From CAIWHR01 sp963734055 (GTDB lineage Bacteria > Pseudomonadota > Gammaproteobacteria > Burkholderiales > Casimicrobiaceae): 64,000 nucleotides of DNA. Location: positions 72,292-136,291 of the forward strand of contig CAVTFQ010000001.1 of the NCBI GenBank assembly GCA_963734055.1. Direction: 5' to 3'. A program made the translations under genes and the position numbers. A model generated the notes under the pieces. It saw only the letters and a program-made list of their open reading frames with translations. It was not told where the DNA came from and made no database searches. This document shows, one piece after another, positions 8,871 through 18,251 of the stretch (its first letter is position 1; the number at the start of each line of letters is the position of its first letter).

Positions 8871-10301
8871 CCGGTCCCGCCGCGCGACCACGTGAGCCGG
8901 CATTCGGGCTCGCGCCCGATGACGCGGCCGAGGATCATCGCCTCGCCGGGTCGCCACCGTACCCATGCGCCCGCCGGGTGCGACACGCTCGCGATCGAGA
9001 CGCCGTTGTCGCCGTGGACCAGGACCGTAGCGCCGGCGTCGTCGAGCGCCGTGATATCGACGTGATGACCCGACACGCCTTCGTGCGCACGATCGATCAC
9101 CAGCGCCTGGTTCCGCGAACGACCGATGGAGAACGGCATCCGGTCGGCATGAAGCTCCAGGCTGCGCTCGCCGGACGCCATGCGGACGACGATCGTCGCG
9201 TGCGGCGCTCCCCGGTCGCCCGAAGACCGGAGTCGACGGCGTGGCCGGCATGGCGATCACCGGCGCGATCGGCGTTGCCGTCGCAAGACGTTCGGGCGAG
9301 GAATCGATGGCCAGCACGGGGTAGTCGCTCGGCCGCCCTTCCGCGAATGCGGAGAGGACGATGCGCGCACCCGCGGGAATCTCGACGACCGCCGGTTCGG
9401 CGCTCGCGTTCGCGCGCGAGTCGCTGCGGCCAAGCACGCGCCCGGCACGCTCGACGCGTGCGCCGTTGGTCGAACCGGCGTCGGTCAGCCACCACACGCC
9501 GCGGTCGAACCAGATCTCGCAGTGACGCCGGCTCACGTAGCTGCCGTCGACCGTGAGGTCGCAGCCCTCGCCCTTGCCAATCGCGTAGCGCCGGCCCGGC
9601 ACCACCGACGCGAGCGTCACGCGGCGGGTCCCGTCGGCATCTTCGACCGCGACATCGACGCTGCGCGCCGCGAGTGGCACGCTCGGGCCCTCCGCCCGTC
9701 CGCGCGGCGCAGGGCCGAGCTCCGACCAGCGCCCGATGAGATTCACTTCGAACGGGCGCTCGCCCGAGATCGGATCGGCGCCGCGGAGCTCGGCCAGGAG
9801 CTCGCTGTAGCCGTCGGCCTCCGCGTCGGCGCTACGGTCCGCATTCAATCCGGCGAATTGACCGAGGTCGATCGCGCCCGCGTTGGGCAGCCCGGCGATC
9901 ACCTCCTTCGCAAGGTAATGCTTGATCTGTTCCGGCCGGAACTCGCGAATGAACCGCCGCAGGAGCTCCTCGTCCTCCTCGGAGTGCGTGGCGTGCACGT
10001 CGATCGAGGTGAGCAGATAGCGGTCGCGCTCGGCGATTGCCAGGTGCAGCCGCAGGTAGCTCGCGACGAAGTGCTCGAGCTCCTCGCGGATCGCACCGAT
10101 CAGCGGCGCGTAGGGTCCAAGGTGCGGCGCGGCGCGATCGGCAATGTCCCCGACCGTGCGCCGACCGTCGCGGCGGATCACCGCCGGCCATTCCGCGACC
10201 TCGCCTCCGTACAGCACCGGGCTCCGCGGCACGTCGTGCGGCAGGTCGCCGCGCGTGGTGAGGCCGCTCATCTTGCGCCTGAACCAGTTCCTGATCGACA
10301 T
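8858..10301 (-). pseudogene. FHA-domain protein with two FHA modules, frameshifted
   Basis: Starts at the ATG at 10301 behind a strong AGGAGGG at 7 bp. The first 200 residues (MSIRNWFRRKMSGLTT...) are helical and unassigned. A clear FHA module follows: IGKGEGCDLTVDGSYVSRRH and DAGSTNGARV. A second, degenerate FHA (FSIGRSRNQALVIDRAHEGV, then GHHVDI and HGDNGVSI) is encoded in another frame from about 9215 down to 8858. Total length from start to stop is not a multiple of three, so one indel must be assumed near 9200-9235. FHA domains bind phosphothreonine, which fits a partner of the neighbouring kinase and phosphatase. Confidence 0.78.
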
Positions 10302-10313
10302 GGTCGGACCCTC

Positions 10314-10671
10314 CTAAATCCAGATAGGCGATCACCAGCGTGGCCAGCGGCCCCGTGGTCCGGAGATGGCGCACACGCGGCGCGACGGGCAGCCCGTAGC
10401 GCGACGTGAGCGCAGCGAGGAATCGCCCCCACGCGGGTTGAATCACGTCACCGGCCGCGGTGCGCGCGCGCAGGGCCGGCAGCGACAGCTCGATCAGGAG
10501 CACGATCCGCGAGACGTCGCCAAGCCGCACGATCGCGCGCCGGAGCGTATCTTCCATGTCACAGAGGCACGTCGTGAACGGCCCGTCGAACGTCCACACG
10601 AGCGGTGCCTCAGGGCGGGGGCGCGCCGATGCCGACCGTTCGTCCGCTCGACGCGTGACGTGCCGGGTCAC
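10314..10671 (-). CDS. Small hypothetical protein coupled to the PBP gene
   Basis: GTG start at 10671 overlaps the PBP stop (GTGA), the same coupling used across this operon. The open frame encodes about 120 residues with coherent segments: TFDGPFTTCLCDMEDTLRRA, RIVLLIELSLPALRAR, and RTTGPLATLVIAYLDL. I do not recognise the family. In the annotated frame there is no stop before the FHA gene; a TAG at 10314-10316 just before the FHA Shine-Dalgarno is in another frame, so the true C-terminus is uncertain and one more indel may sit near the end. It lies between a transpeptidase and a phosphothreonine reader, so a scaffold or adaptor role is only a guess. Confidence 0.5.
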
Positions 10672-13287
10672 GGCGATGGTCCCGGCAGGACGCCCGCGTG
10701 GCGTCCCACGATCTGCAGCGCGATCTCGGCGGCCGGATTGGGTCCGTGGTCGCCGGCGCCGTGGATGCGTCCGGTCTCGCGGATCCAGTTGCGCTCGGTG
10801 AGGACGCCGATCACCTTCGTCCAGCGCGGATCGGCCCGGTCGGTGCGGTACGCCGCGACATACCACTTGTACGGGCGCAGCGGCCCGCAGGCAGCCTCCT
10901 CGCTCTTCGTCTTCGCGCCACCGCGGGCGCACAGGCGCCAAAGCTCGTCGAGCGAGCGATCGTCGTTCGGAAACGTCGGTGTTCCCGTCTTGCCGGCGAT
11001 CCAGTCGATGTCGCGGCACGTGCGCGCATCGAACACCTGCTCGCAGGCGAGACGCGCCGTCCCGGCGCGATGACTGTAGGAGAGACCGCTCAGGATCACT
11101 TCGGCTGCGTCGCGCGCGAGCCGGCCCGGCTTGGCCTCGTCGAGGCCGAAGCGGCTCACCGCCAGCGCGAGTGGGCGCGAACCATCGCCCGCGACCCCGC
11201 GGACGGCGCTCACGAGATGCGGCTCGCGGACCTGCGCCTGGCCGTTGGCCGCAGCGGCGAGGAACGCCATCATGCCGGCGACGCCGAGCGCGCTCGCCCT
11301 CGCGTGACCCTGGCCCCAGCCTTCGGCGACAACGTCGACGATTGCGCCGCCGCTGCACTTCTCCCACTTCGCGCTCGCGCACGTGCGGACCCGCGAGCTG
11401 TCGAGCGCGATCTCCGGCCGCAGATAGAACGGCGCCTCGAGGCGTCCGCCCACGGGCTCGGTCAGCAGCCGGCCGTAGGGGACGACCATCGCGAGCGGTG
11501 TGACGCGACCCGCGTCCGCGTCGGCGTCGACCGCGCGCCCGAACAGCAGGTCTCGCTTGCCGCAGTCCTCTCTCGGCATCACGCAACCGCCATTCCATCC
11601 GAAGCCCTCCGCCATCGCCTGCACGCGCCACGGCCGCTCGCACCGGGCGAAGCCCTGGTCGGCGCAGAACATCCGGTCGAGGAAGCGGGCCGACGCCGAG
11701 CGCATCAATTCGCCGCGCAAGCTTTCGCCCGCTGGAATGCCGCTCGTGCGCATCGCCGCGCGCTCGGCGGCGAGCCAGCGGCCGCCGACGTCCGGGTCCG
11801 TGAGAAACGCTTCGGCCATGATCGGCTTGATGACCGACGCGGGCATCGCGTCGTGAAAGACGGCGGGATTCAGGAGCGCATCGGGACGATAGCGCGGCCG
11901 ATACGGCAGGCGCCGGTCGCATTTCGGGTCGCGGCCGGGGCCGTCGTATTCCTCCCGCGTGCAAGGCGAAAGCGCACCGGCGAGCGCCTCGATGCGACCG
12001 CTCGCGACGTCGATGACGGCGATGGCCGCCATGCGCACCATCGCGTGCTCGAGCATCCGGAAGCCGAGCGGATGACCGCTGTCCTCGTGGCGCGAGATGC
12101 CGGCCGCGCCACAGACGTCCTGCCGTCCCGTGTAGCAGGCGGCGACTTTCTGCGCGAGCTCCTGCAGCGATGGATCGATCGTGAGGTCGACCGAGAAGCC
12201 GAGATCGACCTCGGTCCCGCCGAGGTCGACGCGGTTCGTGCCGTAGCGATATCGTGTCGCCGCATCCCCATCGTCAGCTGCGGCCTCGGTGTACAGGCGA
12301 TACAGCGAGCCCGAAGGACGGCGCAGCGTCGCGAGCGGTTGCAGCATGACCTCGAGCGACGGCGGTACCTTCCATCGCGGATCGTCGACGGCAAGGTCGG
12401 CGCCCGCCTCGCCGGCGATCTCCACCGGGACCGCGCCTGGTGCTTCGACATCGGATGCGGCGAACACCTCGGGGCGCGCGCAGAGCGACGCGTTGCGTGC
12501 CCGACCTTCCGTGACGAAATAGGCGGGCGCGGTGCGGTCGCCCTCCGGCGTGGGGTTGCCCATGTACACGCAGCCAGGCAAGCCGAGCCAGGGATTCGCG
12601 CGCGCGAGCTGCCGGGCAGAGATCTCGACGAACTGGTCGGGCCGCCACCGCGACACGACGCGCGCGACTTCGGTGCCGCGCCACGACAGCGCGGCGAGCA
12701 GGCGGCCGTTCGAGCGCGCGAGCAGCGACGCCGCGTGCGCGATGTCGGCGCACTGCACGGTGAACCGGCGGCCCGGGTAGTCGCTCGCCTCGACCGGCGC
12801 TTCCAGCACCCGCGCGACCGCGTCGAACCAGCGGGCGGCATCGAAGCCAACCGCTTCGCCGACCCGTCGGTTCGCGGCCGTGCTGAAACGCAGCAGCGCG
12901 AGGTCGAGCTCGCCGAGCTGCAGCGGACAGACGCTGCGCGGGCGACGGCGCCGTGGCCCCCGTGCTCGCGAGCGCGCCGCGCAGCCGATCGAGGATGCCG
13001 CCGTGGCCGTCCCACGCCGATCGGCATTGCGGCAGCCGATCGAGGATCAGGATCGCGGTCGGCGGCCCGACCGTCACGCTCGGGCGGCGCACGATCGCGC
13101 GCTCGAAGGTCTTGAGCGCTGCGACCTGGCGCACGCTGACGTGGCGATCGCCGATCCGTCCGGCCGTCGCCGGATCAGCCGGTCGCACGACGCCCACGAT
13201 GAAGAGCACGAGCAGGAGCACCGGCACGACAGCGGCGCTCGCCGCGATCGCGAAATCGAGCAGCGTCCTGCGGCGCCGGTCAGCCAC
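10668..13287 (-). pseudogene. Penicillin-binding transpeptidase (FtsI/PbpA-like), one frameshift
   Basis: Probable GTG start at 13287 overlaps the SEDS stop at 13280. The N-terminus has one membrane anchor (DFAIAASAAVVPVLLLVLFIVGVV). The frame must change near 12930-12960, where ATAPSPA in one frame is continued by SVCPLQLGELDL in another. The remainder, about 750 residues, is open and ends at 10668. The transpeptidase motifs are SxxK in MPASVIKPIMAE and KTGT in WIAGKTGTPTF, so the active site is preserved downstream of the frameshift. Cys-containing inserts (FCADQGFARCERPW, GGCVMPREDC) are unusual. It should cross-link peptidoglycan in the periplasm as partner of the upstream SEDS polymerase. 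Confidence 0.8.
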
Positions 13288-15650
13288 GGACCCCTCGGTT
13301 GATGTTGATCGCGAACCCGAGCAGAGCCATGTTGACGACGAGTGAGGTCATGCCGAAGCTCACGAACGGAAACGTGACGCCGGTGAGCGGCAGCACGGCG
13401 AGGTTGCCGGCGACCGTCACCGCGAGCTGGCAGAGGGCGAGGACGACCCACGTGACCGCCAGCCAGCTCAGGAGGGCCTGGTCGTCGTTGACGACGCGCC
13501 CCGAAGCCGCGACGACGAGCCGCGGTTCGCCCCGCGTCACGCGACCGTGGTGCCGGATGAGCCGGTGCAGCCACAGTGCGCACCCGATCGTCGCCGCCCA
13601 CGCGGCGGTCCAGCCGAACGCGCCGACGAGCGCCGTCAGCGTGTAGTCACTCTGGATCTGCGCCGGCACGCCGGGACACCCGAGCGCGCTTGCGTAGCCA
13701 CACCACGGGACTGCGCCGAGGCCGAAGCCCTCCGCCGGCGCCGCGTGCTGGAACCACGTGACGAGCGCGAGCTGGTCGTTGGCGGAGGCGAGCGGCGCGG
13801 CGAGGTTCTCGAGGCGTCCTGCGGTCACGTCGTGGAAGGCGCCGAGCTCGAACAGGCCGACGGTCGTGGCGACGATCCACGCGACGAACAGCGCCACGGC
13901 GAGCACGAAGGCGGTGCGCCGAGCCCCTGTCCGCTGCTGCCACCACATCGCGGTCGCCGCCGCGACGAACGCGCCGGCGCCGTAGGAGGCGATCAGGAGC
14001 GGCCCCATGTCGCGCGTCACGAGCTGGACGCCGATCAGCACGCCCACGACGGCCAATAGCGGAGCGACGTAAAGCGCGAGCGAAGCGAGCGAGCTGGCGC
14101 GGCGCGCGAGCCTCTCGGCCAGCGGATCGCCGCGCAGGAAGAAGAACCATGCGGCGCCGACGATGAGCCACGCGCGCCCGATCTCCGACGTGAGCTGCGG
14201 AACGTTCGCGAGCAGCGCGCCGACGCTCGCGACGAAGGCCGCCATCATGAGGGCGGCGGCCGACCATCGTGGTCAGCGAGCCCACGCGACGGCGCACGCG
14301 CTCCGCGAAGGCGCCCGCGGTGGACAATGCGCGGCCGAGCGAGCGCCCGATGGCCTGTCGGAGGAACACGACCACTGTCAGGGCCAGCATTCCGAGCCAC
14401 AGGTGCCCGTGGTGATAGAGCGCCAGGTAGCGATTGTTGAAGTTACCGTTGGCCGAGAGGTCGAGCAGCAAAAGCCAGCCCAGACCTGTAGCCATGACCA
14501 GTCCCGGATACCCAACGCGCGACGCAAGCGTCTGCGGCGCCGACGGCAGCCGCTTCGAGAGCCAGGGCGAAGCGATCAGCAGCGCGAGCGCGGCCCCCGC
14601 GAGCGCGAGCACGAACGACGCGGGCGTCGTGAGAAGCGCTGCGTCGCGAGCGGGAACGAAGGCGCGATCCGCGCCGAAGGGCCAGGGCACCCGGCCGACC
14701 CACGCGGCCACGGCCCACATCGTCAGCGCAAGCGCGAGGCCGGGAAGCGCCACGCGACGGCCACGACTCAGTTTGACGAGACCGAGGCCGACGAGCATCC
14801 ATGCCGCCCATTGCCAGCCGGCGGTGCGCAGAAGCGCGCGCATCGCCTCGTTCTTGGCCGCCTCGACCCGTGCCTGCCGGGCGTCGGCGATGATCGCTGC
14901 GCCAGCGGCGAGGGCCTCCGGCATCGCGAGCGCATTGCAGCCGGCGGGCAGCGTCGGCGAGCGAGGAAGGAGCGCCGTGCTCGCGAGCCCGGGCGCCGCG
15001 CCGTGACCGTCGAGTGCGGCGCCGAACACGAGCAGTGCATTGGCCGCTCCGACGTCGCTCACGCCAAGGGCGACCGGTGCGCGCGCGAGCGACGCACGAA
15101 CGAGCTCGAACGCGCACGCGAGCGGCTCCGGTCCGGTGCCGTCGCCCGGGCCGAGTCTGTAACGGGCGCGATACGGGCGCAGGTCGGCGTCGATCGCCTC
15201 GATCGCATTGGAGAGGGCAAGCAGATCGCCGAGGCCCTCGCGCTGCTGCAAACGGAGTTCGGCGCGTCGGGCTTCGGCGACGGCGAGCGGACGCCGGAAC
15301 GAGCGCACGGCCTGCGCGTAGGCGTCGGCGACCGCCGTCGGCATCGCATCGGGGGGCGTGCGGCCCGCCCGCAACTCGGACCTTCGGCAGAGGCGGTCGC
15401 GCACGGCGGGCTCGGCAAACGCGCCGTAGCTCGTGCAAAGACCGGGCAGGACCGGCTCGGGCAGTCCGCCGACGGTGACCGCGGCGTCCGCGAAGCGGCG
15501 GTCGCGACCGTAATCGTCAGCGGCGAGGCGGAGGAACGACGGAAGCAGCGCGGCGATCGCGGCGACGGCGAGCAACGACTCGACGAACGATGGCCCTCTC
15601 GTCGCGCTTGCGCTCGCGGGAACGACGCCGACGGCGTTCGTTAGTTCCAC
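13280..15650 (-). pseudogene. SEDS-family (RodA/FtsW) protein with long N-terminal extension, one frameshift
   Basis: First gene of the minus-strand kinase operon. The annotated GTG start at 15650 is followed by a membrane helix (ESLLAVAAIAALLPSFLRLA), a soluble periplasmic-looking region of about 250 residues, then several membrane spans. Near 14250-14270 the frame changes within a GGCCGCCGCC run; the second half resumes at LMMAAFVASVGALLANV and continues to 13280. SEDS hallmarks in the second half are QSDYTLTALVGAFGW and PLTGVTFPFVSFGMTSLVVNMALLGFAININ (here split by me; conserved PLTG and FVSFG). SEDS proteins polymerise glycan strands together with a class B PBP, which is the next gene. 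Confidence 0.77.
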
Positions 15651-16262
15651 GCGCGACCCCTCGCCCCAAAGGCCGAGGAGTCCGATCGACTGCCGCGTGC
15701 AGAATGGGCGTGGCGCCGCACGGGTCTGGCTCCAGGCAAAGCAAAACGAGCAAACTCAATGCAGCGCGCTTTTGTTACACGTTACGGCGCCGGCTCCCTT
15801 TGCTCGCGCTTCTGCAGCCGCCGCGAACGTAGCAACTGCGCCTTTCGTTGTCAAGGCGAGCGCGGGTGATTCCTTCGTCGCGGTCGAGTCAACGCGCCAG
15901 GTCGCTTGCCCGCGCACGCGCGTTTGCCCAGAATAGGCGGACACCAGCGCGAGAGAAGGTGGTGCCGGCAAGCGGGTCGCGTCGGAGGTCGCTTCGGGGA
16001 GCACCGACCTCGACCGTGTTCTCCGGGATCGGGGGCAATGAAGATCGTGCGCCCGCTGCGGCGAATTGCGTTCGAACCATGGGGGTCATCGCATTTCCTC
16101 GGTGCGCCAGCATCCGGCCTGCCAACGAACGTGCAAGAGCGGATTCTAGGATATTGCCGATTCTTCGAGCGCCGGCCGCTACACCGCGAGGCCGGTACCT
16201 GCCCCCGATTGCATCCCGACGCCCGTTTCGGCATAGTCGGGAAGGACACCTGGAGCGATGTC
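15651..16262. other. Intergenic region between divergent kinase operon and HPPD gene
   Basis: About 610 bp without a supported gene. It must hold the promoters for both divergent units. The central part (about 15735-15850) is relatively AT-rich and contains two GTTAC words 7 bp apart (GTTACACGTTAC). In-frame upstream extension of the HPPD frame is open but has no conserved look. No clear -35/-10 pair could be picked with confidence. Confidence 0.5.
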
Positions 16263-17339
16263 ATGGCCGATCTTTTCGACAACCCGATGGGACTCATGGG
16301 TTTCGAGTTCGTCGAGTTCGCCTCGCCGAGCGCGGGCCTGCTCGAGCCGGTGCTCGCGTCGCTGGGATTCGCCGAGGTCGCGCGCCATCGCTCCAAGGAC
16401 GTCTCGCTCTATCGGCAGGGCGACATCAACTTCGTCGTCAACCGCGAGCCCAAGAGCCCGGCCGCGTACTTCGCCGCGGAGCACGGTCCGTCCGCGTGCG
16501 CCATGGCCTTCCGCGTCCGCGATTCGCACCAGGCGTTCGAGCGCGCGCTCGCGCAAGGCGCACAACCGGTGGAGATGGTGACCGGACCGATGGAGCTGCA
16601 CCTGCCCGCGATCAAGGGTATCGGCGGCGCGCCCCTCTATCTCATCGACCGCTTCGGCGACGGCACGTCGATCTACGACATCGACTTCCGCTTCCTCGAG
16701 GGTACGGACCGGCATCCGCGCGGCCACGGCTTCCGGGTCATCGACCACCTGACCCACAACGTCTATCGCGGCCGAATGGCGTACTGGGCCGGGTTCTACG
16801 AGCGCATCTTCAATTTCCGCGAGCTTCGCTACTTCGACATCAAGGGCGAGTACACGGGCCTCACGTCCCGCGCGATGACGGCGCCCGACGGGAGGATCCG
16901 CATTCCGCTGAACGAGGAGGCGTCGAAGTCCACCGGACAGATCGAGGAGTTCCTGATGCAGTTCAACGGCGAGGGGATCCAGCACATCGCGCTTCTCACC
17001 GACGATCTCCTCGCGAGCGTCGACAGCCTGCGCACCGCGGGCGTCCCGCTGATGACCGCGCCGCCCTCGACCTACTACGAAATGTTGGACGAGCGGGTGC
17101 CGGGGCATGGCCAGGACGCGCGTGCGCTGGAGGCGCGCGGCATCCTGCTCGACGGGACGACCGAAGGGGGCAAGCCCCGGCTCCTGCTGCAGATCTTCTC
17201 GCAGACGCTCCTCGGCCCCGTGTTCTTCGAGTTCATCGAGCGGAAAGGCGACGAAGGATTCGGCGAAGGAAACTTCAGGGCGCTCTTCGAATCGCTCGAG
17301 CGCGACCAGGTGCGACGCGGCGTGATCCAACCCGCCTGA
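16263..17339 (+). CDS. hpd: 4-hydroxyphenylpyruvate dioxygenase
   Basis: Protein of 358 residues that converts 4-hydroxyphenylpyruvate to homogentisate in tyrosine breakdown. Two vicinal-oxygen-chelate halves are present. The Fe(II) ligands are H162 in IDHLTHNVYRG, H241 in GIQHIAL and E323 in FFEFIERKG. The C-terminal GFGEGNFRALFESLERDQ is typical. I placed the start at MADLFDNPMGLMGFEFVEF because this matches the family opening and GGAG lies about 8 bp upstream; the frame is open further upstream but without conservation. An SDR gene follows after 8 bp and is probably co-transcribed. Confidence 0.95.
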   Translation: MADLFDNPMGLMGFEFVEFASPSAGLLEPVLASLGFAEVARHRSKDVSLYRQGDINFVVNREPKSPAAYFAAEHGPSACAMAFRVRDSHQAFERALAQGAQPVEMVTGPMELHLPAIKGIGGAPLYLIDRFGDGTSIYDIDFRFLEGTDRHPRGHGFRVIDHLTHNVYRGRMAYWAGFYERIFNFRELRYFDIKGEYTGLTSRAMTAPDGRIRIPLNEEASKSTGQIEEFLMQFNGEGIQHIALLTDDLLASVDSLRTAGVPLMTAPPSTYYEMLDERVPGHGQDARALEARGILLDGTTEGGKPRLLLQIFSQTLLGPVFFEFIERKGDEGFGEGNFRALFESLERDQVRRGVIQPA

Positions 17340-17347
17340 GCCCGGGC

Positions 17348-18052
17348 ATGAGCACGACGCCCGCCACCGTGCTCGTCACCGGGGCCACCGGCAACCTCGG
17401 GCGCGCAGTCGCGCGCGCGTTCGACGAGCGCGGCGCCAACCTCGTGCTGATCGACTCGCGGCGCGAGTCGCTCGTCGCCGCATTCGGCGGTGACGATGCG
17501 CGGCGGCTCCTCGCTGCTGCCAACCTGCTCGACCGGACACAGGTCGACGCGGCGGTCGCCGCCGCGCTTGCGCGCTTCGGCCGCATCGACGTGCTGTGCA
17601 ACATCGCCGGCGGCTTCCGCATGGGGCCGCCGGTGCACGAGACGAGCGATGACGACTGGAGCGCCCTCTTCGACGTCAACGTGCGGACGATGCAGAATGC
17701 GGTTCGCGCCGTGGTGCCGTCGATGATCGCCGCCGGTCGCGGCCGGATCGTCAACGTAGGTGCGCACGCGGCGCTCAAGGGCGTCGCCGGGATGGGCGCC
17801 TACTGCGCGGCGAAGAGCGCCGTCATCCGCTTGACCGAGGCCATGGCGGCCGAGCTCCGCGAGAAGAAGATCAACGTCAACTGCGTCCTGCCGACGATCC
17901 TCGACACGCCCGAGAACCGCGCCGCGATGCCCGGCGCCGACCCTTCCCGCTGGGTGGCCCTGGCGGACCTCGCCCAGGTGTTCGTGTTCCTCGCGTCGGA
18001 GGGCGCGAGCGCGCTTCACGGCGCAGCGATTCCCGTCACCGCACTCAGTTAG
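17348..18052 (+). CDS. SDR family oxidoreductase lacking the usual Ser
   Basis: Short-chain dehydrogenase of 234 residues. The Rossmann motif TGATGNLG lies at 11-18, NIAGG at 85-89, and YCAAK supplies Y152 and K156. The position that usually carries the catalytic serine reads NVGAHAALKG, so the Ser is replaced, which is odd for an active dehydrogenase. It starts 8 bp after the HPPD stop and is likely part of that transcript. Its TAG stop lies in a TTAG tetranucleotide, after which the repeat element copy 2 begins at once. The substrate is unknown. Confidence 0.88.
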   Translation: MSTTPATVLVTGATGNLGRAVARAFDERGANLVLIDSRRESLVAAFGGDDARRLLAAANLLDRTQVDAAVAAALARFGRIDVLCNIAGGFRMGPPVHETSDDDWSALFDVNVRTMQNAVRAVVPSMIAAGRGRIVNVGAHAALKGVAGMGAYCAAKSAVIRLTEAMAAELREKKINVNCVLPTILDTPENRAAMPGADPSRWVALADLAQVFVFLASEGASALHGAAIPVTALS

Positions 18053-18203
18053 TCGTCAGTCAACACGTTGCATCCCGCAACGGATGCGCCGGTCGCATGC
18101 ATTCTCCGTCGTCCCAGCGGAGGCGGGGTCAGTGACGTGGGACTGTCGCCTGCAATGACTCAAGTCGCTGGATTCCCGCGTTGGCGGGAATGACGACTGC
18201 ATG
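18049..18203 (-). repeat. CTAG/TTAG-bounded interspersed element, copy 2 (partial)
   Basis: Reverse-oriented relative of the elements at 1219-1414 and 25512-25688. On the minus strand it reads GCATGCAGTCGTCATTCCCG, then the GGGAATCCAGCGACTTGAGTCATTGCAGGCGACA-type core (described here, key words GGGAATCCAG and GCAGGCGACA), and ends GTTGAC just before TTAG, the stop codon context of the SDR gene. The other end has no TGAACATTCAAGAC sequence, so this copy is truncated or diverged there. Confidence 0.7.
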
Positions 18204-18251
18204 CTATCGGCACGGCCGGCTTGGCCGCCGACCGTGGCAACGCGATCGGAT

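Noticed and set aside
10698..13115. An 805-residue plus-strand open frame
   Set aside because: It is antisense to the penicillin-binding protein, which has clear SxxK and KTGT motifs in the opposite direction.
7250..14280. Programmed ribosomal frameshifting as an explanation for the disrupted operon
   Set aside because: There is no slippery sequence and downstream pseudoknot at the breaks, and six independent sites in four genes are too many.
5108..15650. Type VI secretion regulatory genes (PppA/PpkA/Fha)
   Set aside because: PP2C, kinase and FHA also occur in such loci, but no Tss genes are present, and SEDS plus PBP point to cell-wall synthesis instead.
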